Source of the DNA: Verrucomicrobiota bacterium
Lineage (GTDB): Bacteria > Verrucomicrobiota > Verrucomicrobiia > Limisphaerales > UBA1100
Length of the DNA stretch: 12,935 bases
Assembly: GCA_028872685.1 (NCBI GenBank)
Contig: JAPKEI010000041.1
Span: 1-12,935, forward strand
Direction: 5' to 3'
Shown: piece by piece, positions 1-7,607 of the stretch
How the letters are laid out: every line of letters starts with the position of its first letter
How positions within the stretch are numbered: position 1 is the stretch's first letter
Notes under the pieces: model-generated
The model's database searches: none
What the model was told of the DNA's origin: nothing
Seen by the model: the letters and a program-made list of their open reading frames with translations, nothing else
Position numbers and translations under genes: made by a program

Positions 1-47
1 GTAAATGCTGTTGGGGGGAGAAGAGGCGGAAGGGGTAAGAGAGCGGG

Positions 48-170
48 TTACTTCGTGGGGTTGCTGGAGATTTTGCACTTGGGCAATGCCTTTTTCTGTT
101 CAGCAATCTGTGCCTTGGTGAGGTCGGTTGATTGCCGCCGGGATACAGCTTCTCCAGCCCCTTCATAAGT
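48..170 (-). pseudogene. Decayed remnant of a leucine-rich-repeat protein gene
   Basis: Read on the minus strand, this stretch matches the 3' part of the intact LRR gene at 651-1070. It first encodes MKGLEKLYPGGNQ (about 131-168). After a frame change it encodes LTKAQIAEQKKALPKCKI and ends SSNPTK with a TAA at 48-50. Aligned by eye to the intact gene, it lacks about 64 nt (one LRR unit plus a frame change) near 123/124 and about 18 nt near 150. The first loss breaks the frame. The tail SSNPTK differs from YHDAKK of the intact copy, so this is probably a diverged paralogue, not a recent duplicate. The 5' part of any ancestral gene is missing; the release-factor-like gene lies where it would be. 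Function was presumably lost. Confidence 0.6.
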
Positions 171-199
171 CGCTCTTCTTTTGTTGTATGCCCATTGGT

Positions 200-547
200 T
201 TACTCCTCCGAAAAAAACTTTTTGCGGAAGTCCTTTTTTGTTGATTGATTCTTTTTGGCCTGAAGGCGCCTTTCTTTGGAGCCTCTGGTGGCCCGTGTAG
301 GGATTCTTTTTTTTCGTTTTTTGTTTAACGCTTCCAGTTTTTTCCGTAGCCGAGAAAATGCAATTTGCTTGTTGCGGTATTGACTGCGCTCATCCTGACA
401 GATCACAACGATTTTCGTTTTCCTGTGTGTGATCCGCACCGCGCTCTCGGTTTTATTGACGTGCTGGCCGCCTTTTGCGGATGCGCGAAATGTATGGATA
501 TCGCATTGCTTTGACAGGTCCGCATTGGAATCGGGAATGGAAATCAT
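200..547 (-). CDS. ArfB/YaeJ-like peptidyl-tRNA hydrolase (ribosome rescue), RF-1 domain protein
   Basis: A 115-residue protein with the class I release-factor catalytic motif GGQ at residues 26-28 within GGQHVNKTESAVRITH. A very basic tail follows (residues about 75-111, with PTRATRGSKERRLQAKK). The codon-recognition domains of RF1 and RF2 are absent. A GGQ domain plus Lys/Arg-rich tail is the layout of ArfB/ICT1-type factors, which enter stalled ribosomes through an empty mRNA channel and hydrolyse peptidyl-tRNA without a stop codon. It is somewhat shorter than E. coli ArfB (about 140 aa), and the residues before GGQ (SAK rather than GPG-like) are atypical. The ATG at 547 has a good Shine-Dalgarno, AGGTGA, 4 nt upstream, unlike most genes here. 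An alternative is a PrfH-like or other RF-like protein of unknown substrate. Confidence 0.8.
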   Translation of the reverse strand: MISIPDSNADLSKQCDIHTFRASAKGGQHVNKTESAVRITHRKTKIVVICQDERSQYRNKQIAFSRLRKKLEALNKKRKKRIPTRATRGSKERRLQAKKNQSTKKDFRKKFFSEE

Positions 548-650
548 TCAATCACCTGCCGCTTGAACCGCATACAGTCACAGGCAAAGTTATGAGGGCT
601 GTTTTCATTGCTTCGCAGCCTACTCAAGGAGTTTCACGGGGAGGATGGAG

Positions 651-1070
651 TCACTTCTTGGCGTCGTGGTAAATTTTGCACTTGGGCAACGCTTTTTGCA
701 GTTGGTCAATCTGCGCCTTGGTGAGGGCGAGGTTGTCTTCGAGATTCAGCTCCCTTAACTTCGTGAGCTTCTCCAGGCCCTTCGTATCGCTCAGTTGATT
801 GCCACCAAGATGCAGCTTCTTTAACTGCGTAAGCTTCTCCAGACCCTTCACATCAGTCAGTTGCTGGTCTTGGAGGTTCAGGAGTAGCGCCACCTTCTCA
901 AAGTCCGCCTTGGCGAGTACGCCTTTGGGTTTATTGATTTTCTCACGAATCGTCGCCTCTATGACCTTGGCAGATTGCTCCTTGGTTAACTGGACGCACA
1001 TCTCAATCTTGTCCGCCGCCGAGACGGATTGGCCCGCCACCACCGCAATCATCAAGAGAATCTGCTTCAT
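651..1070 (-). CDS. Exported small leucine-rich-repeat protein
   Basis: A 139-residue protein that starts with a signal peptide (MKQILLMIAVVAGQSVSA, predicted cut near residue 18/19). Residues about 25-65 form a predicted helical segment. Three leucine-rich repeat units of about 22 residues follow (residues about 65-120: LNLQDQQLTDVKG, LEKLTQLKKLHLGGNQLSDTKG, LEKLTKLRELNLEDN). The cap LTKAQIDQLQKALPKCKI is a tail often seen on small PVC-group LRR proteins. A longer TTG-started reading frame to 1100 exists but would bury the signal peptide, so the ATG at 1070 is preferred. There is no Shine-Dalgarno; a promoter-like element sits 6 nt upstream. Likely periplasmic or surface protein binding; the partner is unknown. 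A decayed relative lies at 48-170. Confidence 0.75.
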   Translation of the reverse strand: MKQILLMIAVVAGQSVSAADKIEMCVQLTKEQSAKVIEATIREKINKPKGVLAKADFEKVALLLNLQDQQLTDVKGLEKLTQLKKLHLGGNQLSDTKGLEKLTKLRELNLEDNLALTKAQIDQLQKALPKCKIYHDAKK

Positions 1071-1076
1071 GGCTAG

Positions 1077-1104
1077 AGCATGACAAATCGACCCGTGCAA
1101 GCAA
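1077..1104 (-). promoter_or_regulatory. Candidate leaderless promoter of the LRR gene
   Basis: On the minus strand: TTGCTT (1099-1104), 16 nt, CATGCT (1077-1082), then 6 nt (CTAGCC) to the ATG at 1070. The -35-like box is convincing and the -10-like box is weak. The same spacing recurs at five other genes in this window. Confidence 0.4.
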
Positions 1105-1207
1105 AGAGGGAAAACTAGGTTCTATGCCTTGTACCAGCAATAATCTTGAATTGACGGCGGTTTTGTCCGAGAACTGGCGCTCCGATTTTTTTGTGAAGGT
1201 AAATTTT

Positions 1208-3436
1208 ATGGCGAAGACTAAATACAAGTATGTGAACGACCTCTGGAAAGGCAGTGAGGTCAAAGGATTGGATGCGGCGGAGCGGTTGGTTTATCGCTCG
1301 AACATTCTCGGCAGCGATCAGCGCATCACCAATACCGGCGGAGGGAATACTTCCAGCAAGCTTACCGAAACCGACCCGCTCACGGGCGACGCGGTGGAGG
1401 TGCTTTGGGTGAAGGGCTCGGGCGGTGATTTGCGGACATCCAAAAAAGAAAATTTTGCGTCGCTGTATCAGGAGAAGTTGATCGCGTTGCAGGGCGTTTA
1501 CGCGGGCAAGAAAAAGCGCGGGCCCAAGTCGCCCGCCGAAGACGAAATGGTGGGGATGTATCCACACTGTACGTTTAACCTCAACCCGCGTGCGTCGTCC
1601 ATCGATACGCCGCTGCATTCGTTCGTGCCGGGCAAGCACGTGGACCACACGCACCCCAACGCGCCGATTGCCATCTGCGCCTCGAAAAATTCCAAACGCA
1701 TCACAAAGGCGGTTTATGGCGATGACATCATCTGGACGCCGTGGCTGCGACCGGGCTTTGAACTGGGCTTGGAGCTGCAGGCGATTACCCAAAAACATCC
1801 GAAGGCCAAAGGCGTGATGCTCGGCCAGCACGGGCTGATCAACTGGGATGACGATGACAAGAAATGCTACTATCTGTCGCTGGACCTTATTGAGAAAGGA
1901 TCCGCATACATCGAAAAGGCCTACCGCAAAAAGGGCGGGGACAAGAAAGCCTTCGGCGGGCAAAAACATCTCACGCTGCCGGAGAAGGTGCGGCGACAGG
2001 TGTTCGCCAAACTACTGCCATGGCTGCGCGGAAAGGTGAGCCAACAGAAACGCTTCATCGGCACCATTCAGGACGACGCCGCGATTCTGCGTTTTGTGAA
2101 CAGTAAAGATGCCGGCCGCCTCGCGGAACTGGGCACAAGTTGTCCGGACCATTTTCTGCGCACGAAAATCAAGCCACTCTACGTGCCGCTCACGCCGCAT
2201 AAGAAGCGCGATTTCAGCGGCGATTGGGTGGACTGCTTTGTCGAGACGCTCAAGCAAAACCTTACTGCCGGCCTCAAGCAGTATAAAAAGGATTACGCCA
2301 CGTACTACAAGAACTGCAAACGCCCCGGCTCGCCCGCCATGCGCGATGCGAACCCGACGGTAATGCTCATCCCCGGTTGCGGGATGATTGCGTGGGGTAA
2401 AAACAAAAGCGAAAGCCGCGTAACCGCGGAGTTTTACAACTGCGCGGTGGAAGTAATGCGCGGCGCGGAGGCGATTGATAAATACATCGCGCTGCCGCAA
2501 CAGGAAGCCTTTGATATCGAATACTGGGCGCTCGAGGAAGCCAAGCTGCAGCGGATGCCCGCCGAGATGGAACTCGCGCGGCAGGTTATCGTCGTCATTG
2601 GTGCCGGCAGTGGCATTGGCCGCGAGGTGGCCCATCGCGTAGTGCGCGACGGTGCGCATGTGGTCTGCGTGGACATGAACCTCGCCGCCGCCCAAGCCAC
2701 TGCCAAGGAAATCACTGACCAATACGGCGTGGGCATCGGCGTCGCCGGCAGCGGCATCAGCAACTGCGGCCCCGCCCTCGGCCTTGCCTGCAATATCACC
2801 GACCGCGCCAGCGTGCGCGCGATGCTCGATGATGTCGCGCTCGCGTACGGCGGCTTCGACAGCATCTGCGTCACCGCCGGCGTCTTTTGGCCCAGTGATA
2901 CGACCGGACACATCCCCGATGACAAATGGGATTTCACCTTCGGCGTCAACGTGAAGGGCAGCTACATCGTCGCCGACGAAGCCGCCAACACATGGCGCGA
3001 GCAAGGTCTCCCCGGAAATCTAGTCCTCACCACCAGCGCCAACGCCGTCGTCGCCAAAAAAGGCAGTGTGGCGTACGACACCTCCAAGGCTGCGGCCAAT
3101 CATCTGGTGCGCGAACTGGCCATCGAACTTTCACCAACCGTACGCGTCAATGCCGTTGCTCCCGCGACGGTTGTAAAAGGCAGCAGCATGTTCCCGCGCG
3201 ATCGCGTGATTGGCTCATTAGCCAAGTACGGCATCAAGTACAGCAAGAAGGATAGCGACGACTCCCTGCGCGACAAGCTTGCGCAGTTCTATGCCAACCG
3301 CACACTGACTAAGGCTCCAATCACGCCTGAGGATCAAGCCGAGGCATTTTACCTGCTCCTCACCAGCCGCCTCGATAAAACCTGCGGCCAAGTGCTCGCC
3401 GTAGACGGTGGCCTGGAAGATGCATTCTTGAGGTAG
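1208..3436 (+). CDS. Bifunctional rhamnulose-1-phosphate aldolase / L-lactaldehyde dehydrogenase
   Basis: A 742-residue, two-domain cytoplasmic enzyme like RhaEW (YuxG) of Bacillus. The N-terminal half (about 1-430) is a class II aldolase. It has the phosphate-loop motif GGGNTS (44-49), metal-binding H147 and H149 in HTHPNA, and a third His, H208, in GQHG. The C-terminal part (about 460-742) is a short-chain dehydrogenase with GAGSGIG (465-471) for NAD(P), then S610, Y623 and K627 (YDTSK), an intact catalytic set. Expected chemistry: L-rhamnulose-1-phosphate is split into dihydroxyacetone phosphate and L-lactaldehyde, and the latter is oxidised to L-lactate. L-fuculose-1-phosphate is an alternative substrate. 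The start at 1208 is chosen because GAAGGT lies 7 nt upstream and the family begins near KYKYVNDLW; an in-frame ATG at 1124 has no support. No other rhamnose genes are in view. It converges on the subtilase gene, 6 nt between stops. Confidence 0.93.
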   Translation: MAKTKYKYVNDLWKGSEVKGLDAAERLVYRSNILGSDQRITNTGGGNTSSKLTETDPLTGDAVEVLWVKGSGGDLRTSKKENFASLYQEKLIALQGVYAGKKKRGPKSPAEDEMVGMYPHCTFNLNPRASSIDTPLHSFVPGKHVDHTHPNAPIAICASKNSKRITKAVYGDDIIWTPWLRPGFELGLELQAITQKHPKAKGVMLGQHGLINWDDDDKKCYYLSLDLIEKGSAYIEKAYRKKGGDKKAFGGQKHLTLPEKVRRQVFAKLLPWLRGKVSQQKRFIGTIQDDAAILRFVNSKDAGRLAELGTSCPDHFLRTKIKPLYVPLTPHKKRDFSGDWVDCFVETLKQNLTAGLKQYKKDYATYYKNCKRPGSPAMRDANPTVMLIPGCGMIAWGKNKSESRVTAEFYNCAVEVMRGAEAIDKYIALPQQEAFDIEYWALEEAKLQRMPAEMELARQVIVVIGAGSGIGREVAHRVVRDGAHVVCVDMNLAAAQATAKEITDQYGVGIGVAGSGISNCGPALGLACNITDRASVRAMLDDVALAYGGFDSICVTAGVFWPSDTTGHIPDDKWDFTFGVNVKGSYIVADEAANTWREQGLPGNLVLTTSANAVVAKKGSVAYDTSKAAANHLVRELAIELSPTVRVNAVAPATVVKGSSMFPRDRVIGSLAKYGIKYSKKDSDDSLRDKLAQFYANRTLTKAPITPEDQAEAFYLLLTSRLDKTCGQVLAVDGGLEDAFLR

Positions 3437-3442
3437 ATAGCC

Positions 3443-4927
3443 CTACTGCGTTTTCTTCTTCTCAGCAAGGGCGGCCTTTACCGCCGCCAGTGAATTGAGG
3501 AGGCCATAACCCGTGTCGTTATCTTTGCCCTTGGGACCAAGGTCTTTCGCAGTGGACTCAAGGATTTCCTTGATGCGCCAAGCCGTTAAATCCTGATTGG
3601 CCGAAAACATCAGTGCCACGGTGCCGGCCACATGCGGGCCGCTGAAGGAATTACCACGGATGCGTACATTGGGATCCATGTATCCCTTGTTCTGACTGGA
3701 TAACAACGGGTAACCACCGTTTGGGAAGCCGCATACATCCGGCTTTATCAGCCCCTTGGGCATGGGGTAATCACCGTAAAATCTTACACTTCCCCATTCA
3801 ACCGGTCCCAGACTTACAAAGCCGGGGATTTTCATGTCACGATCCACACCACCCGCGGCAATGACGCAGGGAATCCCTTCCGGAATCCTAAGCTGAACAG
3901 GTTTGGGCTCTCGCTGAAAGTTACCCGCGCCGCTCACCAGCACCAGTCCGGCGGCTGTTGCGTGTTCGCTCATCAACCGCCATAATCCTCGTGTGTGACC
4001 GAGGTTTGGAATGCTGAAACTCATGTTCATCACGTCAGCACCCATCACCAGCGCATATTCGTGCACACGCGCAGCTGCATACGGGCCACCCCAACCTATA
4101 AGCGGCATCAGCTTTGCCTCCGGTGCCAATCCGGTTACCGTACCACCGGCGCCATCACCAGCGACAATGCCGGAAGTTAAAGTCCCATGTTGACGCGGCC
4201 CTGTGGCGATGACTTCCGGCTGCATGGTGCGGAAATTGAACCCGTAATAATCATCCACCAGCCCGTTACCATCATCATCCTTGCCGTTGTTGGCCTCCTC
4301 TCCGGGATTAATCCAGATATTGTCTCGCAAATCCGCGTGGCGATAATTCACCCCTGAATCGAACATCGCCACCACCGCGCCCCGACCGGTGATTTTCAAT
4401 TCACTCCAAACCTTGTCCGCACCCACGGCCTTGAGATTCCACGGGATTTTTTTGCCCTTCGCACTAAACGTTTTGCGCTTTGATTTCGGCAGCACCTCGC
4501 TCACTCGCCCACTGATACCACCACGAGGAATGGGGCCGGATGGGTAAATGTATTTTACGTTTTTAGATTTCGACGCCATACGGATGGCCTCCGGCGAAAG
4601 CGTTGTCGCAATGCCATTTACAAGCCATAAACCCTCGGCCTCCTTTGGAAGTTTTAACTCCTTCCGCAGTTTTGCCTGATCAACCTTTGAAATGGCCTTA
4701 AGGCGAGCAATAATTTTTGGGCGCAACTCTGTGCGTTTGGCTGCCTTGTTCTGCACGCAAAAATTCGGGAAGCCTTTTGGGCCTTCGAATAGCTGCCGCT
4801 TGCCCAACAGAATGACTCCCGCGGATCGCCCGCCGCGGATGGCCCGACTTACTTGAGGATCAATTTTTGTTTCCTGCGCGGTGCTGGAGACAACGACGGC
4901 TACGAGAGCCAAAAGCATGCGTACCAT
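3443..4927 (-). CDS. Exported subtilisin-like serine protease (peptidase S8) with I9-like propeptide
   Basis: A 494-residue protein. A signal peptide (residues 1-18, MVRMLLALVAVVVSSTAQ) is followed by a region of about 100 residues whose end (WLVNGIATTLSPEAIRMA then VKYIYPSGPI) resembles an inhibitor_I9 propeptide. The S8 catalytic domain spans about 163-490. Its triad is D190 (FDSGVNYRHADL), H247 (HGTLTSGIVAG) and S427 (GNSFSGPHVAG), with oxyanion N336 in SGAGN. All catalytic residues are present. The serine motif GNSFSGPH departs from the common GTSMAAPH. The acidic DDDGNGLVDDYYGF stretch (218-230) is typical of this subtilase subgroup and may bind calcium. No C-terminal sorting domain follows. 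It is probably secreted and self-processing. The ATG at 4927 lacks a Shine-Dalgarno; an internal Met at position 4 is possible. It shares a 78-nt divergent promoter region with the next gene. Confidence 0.9.
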   Translation of the reverse strand: MVRMLLALVAVVVSSTAQETKIDPQVSRAIRGGRSAGVILLGKRQLFEGPKGFPNFCVQNKAAKRTELRPKIIARLKAISKVDQAKLRKELKLPKEAEGLWLVNGIATTLSPEAIRMASKSKNVKYIYPSGPIPRGGISGRVSEVLPKSKRKTFSAKGKKIPWNLKAVGADKVWSELKITGRGAVVAMFDSGVNYRHADLRDNIWINPGEEANNGKDDDGNGLVDDYYGFNFRTMQPEVIATGPRQHGTLTSGIVAGDGAGGTVTGLAPEAKLMPLIGWGGPYAAARVHEYALVMGADVMNMSFSIPNLGHTRGLWRLMSEHATAAGLVLVSGAGNFQREPKPVQLRIPEGIPCVIAAGGVDRDMKIPGFVSLGPVEWGSVRFYGDYPMPKGLIKPDVCGFPNGGYPLLSSQNKGYMDPNVRIRGNSFSGPHVAGTVALMFSANQDLTAWRIKEILESTAKDLGPKGKDNDTGYGLLNSLAAVKAALAEKKKTQ

Positions 4928-4933
4928 GCGACA

Positions 4934-4961
4934 AGGTTAGCACGAAGGCATCCGACTACAA
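4934..4961 (-). promoter_or_regulatory. Candidate leaderless promoter of the subtilase gene
   Basis: On the minus strand: TTGTAG (4956-4961), 16 nt, TAACCT (4934-4939), then 6 nt (TGTCGC) to the ATG at 4927. Each box alone is weak (three matches to consensus). The call rests on the spacing shared with other genes in the window. Confidence 0.35.
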
Positions 4962-4970
4962 GCCCGTGCC

Positions 4971-4999
4971 TTGCATTTCTACGGTGTGATATCTATATT
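4971..4999 (+). promoter_or_regulatory. Candidate leaderless promoter of the 491-aa protein gene
   Basis: TTGCAT (4971-4976), 17 nt, TATATT (4994-4999, five of six consensus bases), then 6 nt (GACAGA) to the ATG at 5006. Transcription would begin at or within a base of the start codon, and no Shine-Dalgarno is visible. This is the best example of the pattern in the window. Confidence 0.5.
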
Positions 5000-5005
5000 G
5001 ACAGA

Positions 5006-6481
5006 ATGCATGGCGCGAAAAAAATTGGCCTTGGCTTGACCGGACTCGTAGGGCTGGCTGTTCTGATTTACGCGGGTGAAACCCTGCGCGGCAAATCAGC
5101 TTGGAGAAATTTTAAAAAGGAATGGGAAGCCAAGGGCGAAGTGTTTGACTACAAGCAGATCGTTCCCAAGCCCATTCCCTCTGAGAGAAACTTTGCACAC
5201 ATCCCGCTACTTAAGCCACTGCATGAACACAAATGGAACAAGGACCTGACTGAATCCACCCCCATCGATCAAAAAAAATTCAATCAGGCACAAAGCCTAA
5301 TGAAGATTGAAGGCGATTCGCGCCCCGATTTGGATGGGTGGAAAACCGGACAGCCTGTTGATCTGATTGCGTGGCAGAAGTTTTTCCGGGAAGAGAAAGG
5401 CTGGCCGCATCCGGAAAAGGCAGGCAAACCGGCGACTGATATCCTGCAGGCCCTGACCAAATTCGAAGCCACCATGGCCAAACTAACTCAGGCGGCCAAG
5501 GAACGGCCCCTGTGCCGGTATGACATCAAGTACGAGGCTCATTTCGCCGCATTAGTGCCTCACATGGGTCCTCTAAGGAATTTTGTCAGGAGCTTTACCC
5601 TCAGGGCGCTGGCGCATCTGGCCAATGACGATCCTAAAGCAGCCTTGGCTGATATCCGAATGTGCCTTTTTCTGGCCGAGAGCATCCGAGCCGAACCTCT
5701 TCTAATTTCCCAACTGGTACGAATTGCCTGCCTGCAAATAGCCATCCAACCCGTGTGGGAGGGCTTAAAGGAAGGGAAATGGAATGCTGAGCAATTAGCC
5801 GGAATCGAGAAGCAACTGGCTGACATTGATTTATTGGACGGCTACCGGATCTCCATTCTGGGAGAACGCGACCTTGCCAACCTGGCGATCGATCAGATGC
5901 GTGATAACCCAAAATTGTTTGGAATGCTATTCGAAGACGATGACGCGAATTTGAAGTTTATTCCTGATGGCTGGTTTAGCCATAACCAGAGGCGCCTCAA
6001 CGAGATGCATGTGAATTTTTCCCAGCGCATTGTCGACATCAAGGCCCGACGCATTCGCCCCGAAATTGCGGCGGCTTTCAACAAGGAGCTTGATGCGAGA
6101 ACAAAACGTAAATTGCCGATCTACGATATGCTTAGTGCCATGCTGCTACCTGCAATTGACAAAGTAGCGATAAAAATTGGAGTTACTCAAGCCGCCGTGG
6201 ATCACGCGCGCATTGCCTGTCACTTGGAGTTGCACAAGCTGGAGCACAAAAAATATCCTGCAAAACTAGCGGGCCTGGAAGCTCCTCTGCCCCACGATCC
6301 CTACACCGGAAAGCCGTATGTCTACACACCGGATCCCAAGGGAAGTTATCAGCTGTATGGGGTCGGCTGGAACCAGAAGGACGATGGCGGCAAGGTAGTC
6401 TTGAGTAGTGGCGGGGTGAACCTTGATGAAGTCGACTTGGTTTGGAGCTATTTGCCCGCCACTCGCCCCAAGGGAGAATAA
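5006..6481 (+). CDS. Membrane-anchored protein of unknown function with pseudopilin-like C-terminal segment
   Basis: A 491-residue protein that I cannot assign to a named family. Residues 5-24 (KKIGLGLTGLVGLAVLIYAG) form a single membrane segment or uncleaved signal, leaving the rest outside the cytoplasm. Residues about 85-380 are mostly predicted helices, including a region (200-300) rich in Leu/Ala with ALADIRMCLFLAESI. The C-terminal part (about 398-480) has a helix ARIACHLELHKLEHKKYPAKL, then LPHDPYTGKPYVY and YQLYGVGWNQKDDGG. That sequence of DP-x-GKP-Y, LY-x-VG and DDGG resembles C-terminal loops of GspG-like major pseudopilins and recurs in unannotated Planctomycetes and Verrucomicrobia proteins, as I recall them. 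The reading frame is open to 4853, but the ATG at 5006 directly precedes the membrane segment and fits the promoter. It is monocistronic and converges on the pseudoprotease gene. Confidence 0.75.
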   Translation: MHGAKKIGLGLTGLVGLAVLIYAGETLRGKSAWRNFKKEWEAKGEVFDYKQIVPKPIPSERNFAHIPLLKPLHEHKWNKDLTESTPIDQKKFNQAQSLMKIEGDSRPDLDGWKTGQPVDLIAWQKFFREEKGWPHPEKAGKPATDILQALTKFEATMAKLTQAAKERPLCRYDIKYEAHFAALVPHMGPLRNFVRSFTLRALAHLANDDPKAALADIRMCLFLAESIRAEPLLISQLVRIACLQIAIQPVWEGLKEGKWNAEQLAGIEKQLADIDLLDGYRISILGERDLANLAIDQMRDNPKLFGMLFEDDDANLKFIPDGWFSHNQRRLNEMHVNFSQRIVDIKARRIRPEIAAAFNKELDARTKRKLPIYDMLSAMLLPAIDKVAIKIGVTQAAVDHARIACHLELHKLEHKKYPAKLAGLEAPLPHDPYTGKPYVYTPDPKGSYQLYGVGWNQKDDGGKVVLSSGGVNLDEVDLVWSYLPATRPKGE

Positions 6482-6550
6482 AGCACCACTTACTGTTTTA
6501 CTTTCACCACGGGCCTTGGCGATCTTGTCAACCTGCCGACAGTACGTGGT

Positions 6551-7588
6551 TTATTCCGTCTTATCCTTGGAAGCCTTGGCAATCTCGGCGGTCTTGGCCT
6601 TGATAACCTTTTGTATAAGGCTCACCGGCAGGGCGAAAAATTCCACGCGATTGCGCCGGGCGATATTGATACCGAGTAGTCTTCCCTTCAAATCCAGCAA
6701 AGGCCCGCCCATTTCAGAGGGGGCCAAAGTCACCTCATGTTGGATGACTTTTTCGAAGCCGGTTCGGCGCACGCTGACTTTGCCGCTAAGCTTGTCATTG
6801 CGTGACTTCATGCTGGCAAACACCAATTCGCGATAGCCCAGAGTGATTTTCAATGTCTTCTGTTCCTCCTTGCGCTGCACTACCACGGTAATGGTTTCGC
6901 CGGCGTCATGTTTGCCCACGGCTTTTTTCAATTCCTCGGTAGAGTTTACGGCCTCGCCTTCGATGGAAAGAATGACATCGCCATTTTTCATACCCGCTTT
7001 TTCGGAGGGACCTTTGGGTGTCACCTCGCGCACAGGCACACCCTCTTTTTCACTCACTTCAGTGCCCATGAGGATGCCAATCACCGCGCCCGTTTTCGGG
7101 ATGGCACGCGCGGTAGCGCTGGTAATACCGGCGCGCACGTAGGGGCGGGTTTTAGATCCCGCTACACCGGCAACCACCCAGGTGGCGGGTGCAATTTCAT
7201 CGGTCTTAGCCCACGTGTACCCGGGCTTTCCGGTCAAATCCGTGGCAATAAAAACTAAGTCGGTAGCTTTATCGTGGGCGACAATTTTGCCCCGATTATA
7301 CCGCTTGGCACCGGGCATCGAGATACGGAGGGTGCCTCCGGCTTTAGCGATATCGAGCTCACTGTGTTTGGTGATCACTAATCCCTCGTCATTGACGAGC
7401 GTGCCGATCGCAATTTTGTAGCTGGTGCCATAGATGATTTGAACAGTGCAACTGCGCGCGATTTTTTCCACATCGCCGAAGGCGGCCACCACGGTTTTGC
7501 CATCAGTTCGCAAGTCCGAGGGGAGGCTGGAGGCGGCCGTAGCATTCAGCGCGCCGAGAGCGAAGATCAGGATAAATAACTTTTTCAT
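6551..7588 (-). CDS. Exported degenerate trypsin-like protein with internal PDZ domain (probable pseudoprotease)
   Basis: A 345-residue protein with a signal peptide (1-19, MKKLFILIFALGALNATAA). Residues about 38-165 resemble the N-terminal half of an HtrA/S1C protease (IGTLVNDEGLVITKHSEL, then KATDLVFI with D110). A PDZ domain follows (about 172-250, VREVTPKGPSEKAGMKNGDVILSIEG). Only then comes a segment like the second protease half, with SEMGGPLLDLKGRLLGINIA (291-310) and a strand EFFALP. The catalytic serine position in GGPL context is M293, and the histidine (H75) is one position off from the usual TAGH/TAAH site, so proteolysis is unlikely. It is probably a binding or regulatory partner of the active protease encoded 19 nt upstream, with which it forms an operon. 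Start at ATG 7588; no Shine-Dalgarno seen. Confidence 0.82.
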   Translation of the reverse strand: MKKLFILIFALGALNATAASSLPSDLRTDGKTVVAAFGDVEKIARSCTVQIIYGTSYKIAIGTLVNDEGLVITKHSELDIAKAGGTLRISMPGAKRYNRGKIVAHDKATDLVFIATDLTGKPGYTWAKTDEIAPATWVVAGVAGSKTRPYVRAGITSATARAIPKTGAVIGILMGTEVSEKEGVPVREVTPKGPSEKAGMKNGDVILSIEGEAVNSTEELKKAVGKHDAGETITVVVQRKEEQKTLKITLGYRELVFASMKSRNDKLSGKVSVRRTGFEKVIQHEVTLAPSEMGGPLLDLKGRLLGINIARRNRVEFFALPVSLIQKVIKAKTAEIAKASKDKTE

Positions 7589-7607
7589 TTTTAAATTGGA
7601 TTAACGA

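Noticed and set aside
1071..1207. Search for a leaderless-type promoter at the aldolase gene
   Set aside because: No TTG box with a correctly spaced -10-like box lies 6 nt from the start. This gene has a Shine-Dalgarno (GAAGGT) instead, and I could not place its promoter.
1115..1969. 284-codon open frame on the minus strand, antisense to the aldolase domain
   Set aside because: Same reasoning; it overlaps the conserved class II aldolase region and has no domain or signal of its own.
2012..3004. 330-codon open frame on the minus strand, antisense to the aldolase/dehydrogenase
   Set aside because: The opposite strand encodes an enzyme with intact motifs throughout. The minus frame has low-complexity His/Ala/Gly-rich translation with no recognisable domain; it is a codon-bias shadow.
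6493..6535. Stretch after the pseudoprotease stop that on the minus strand reads DKIAKARGESKT, similar to the protein's own tail AEIAKASKDKTE
   Set aside because: The similarity is short and Lys/Ala-rich; it may be a vestigial tail duplication but chance is equally likely.
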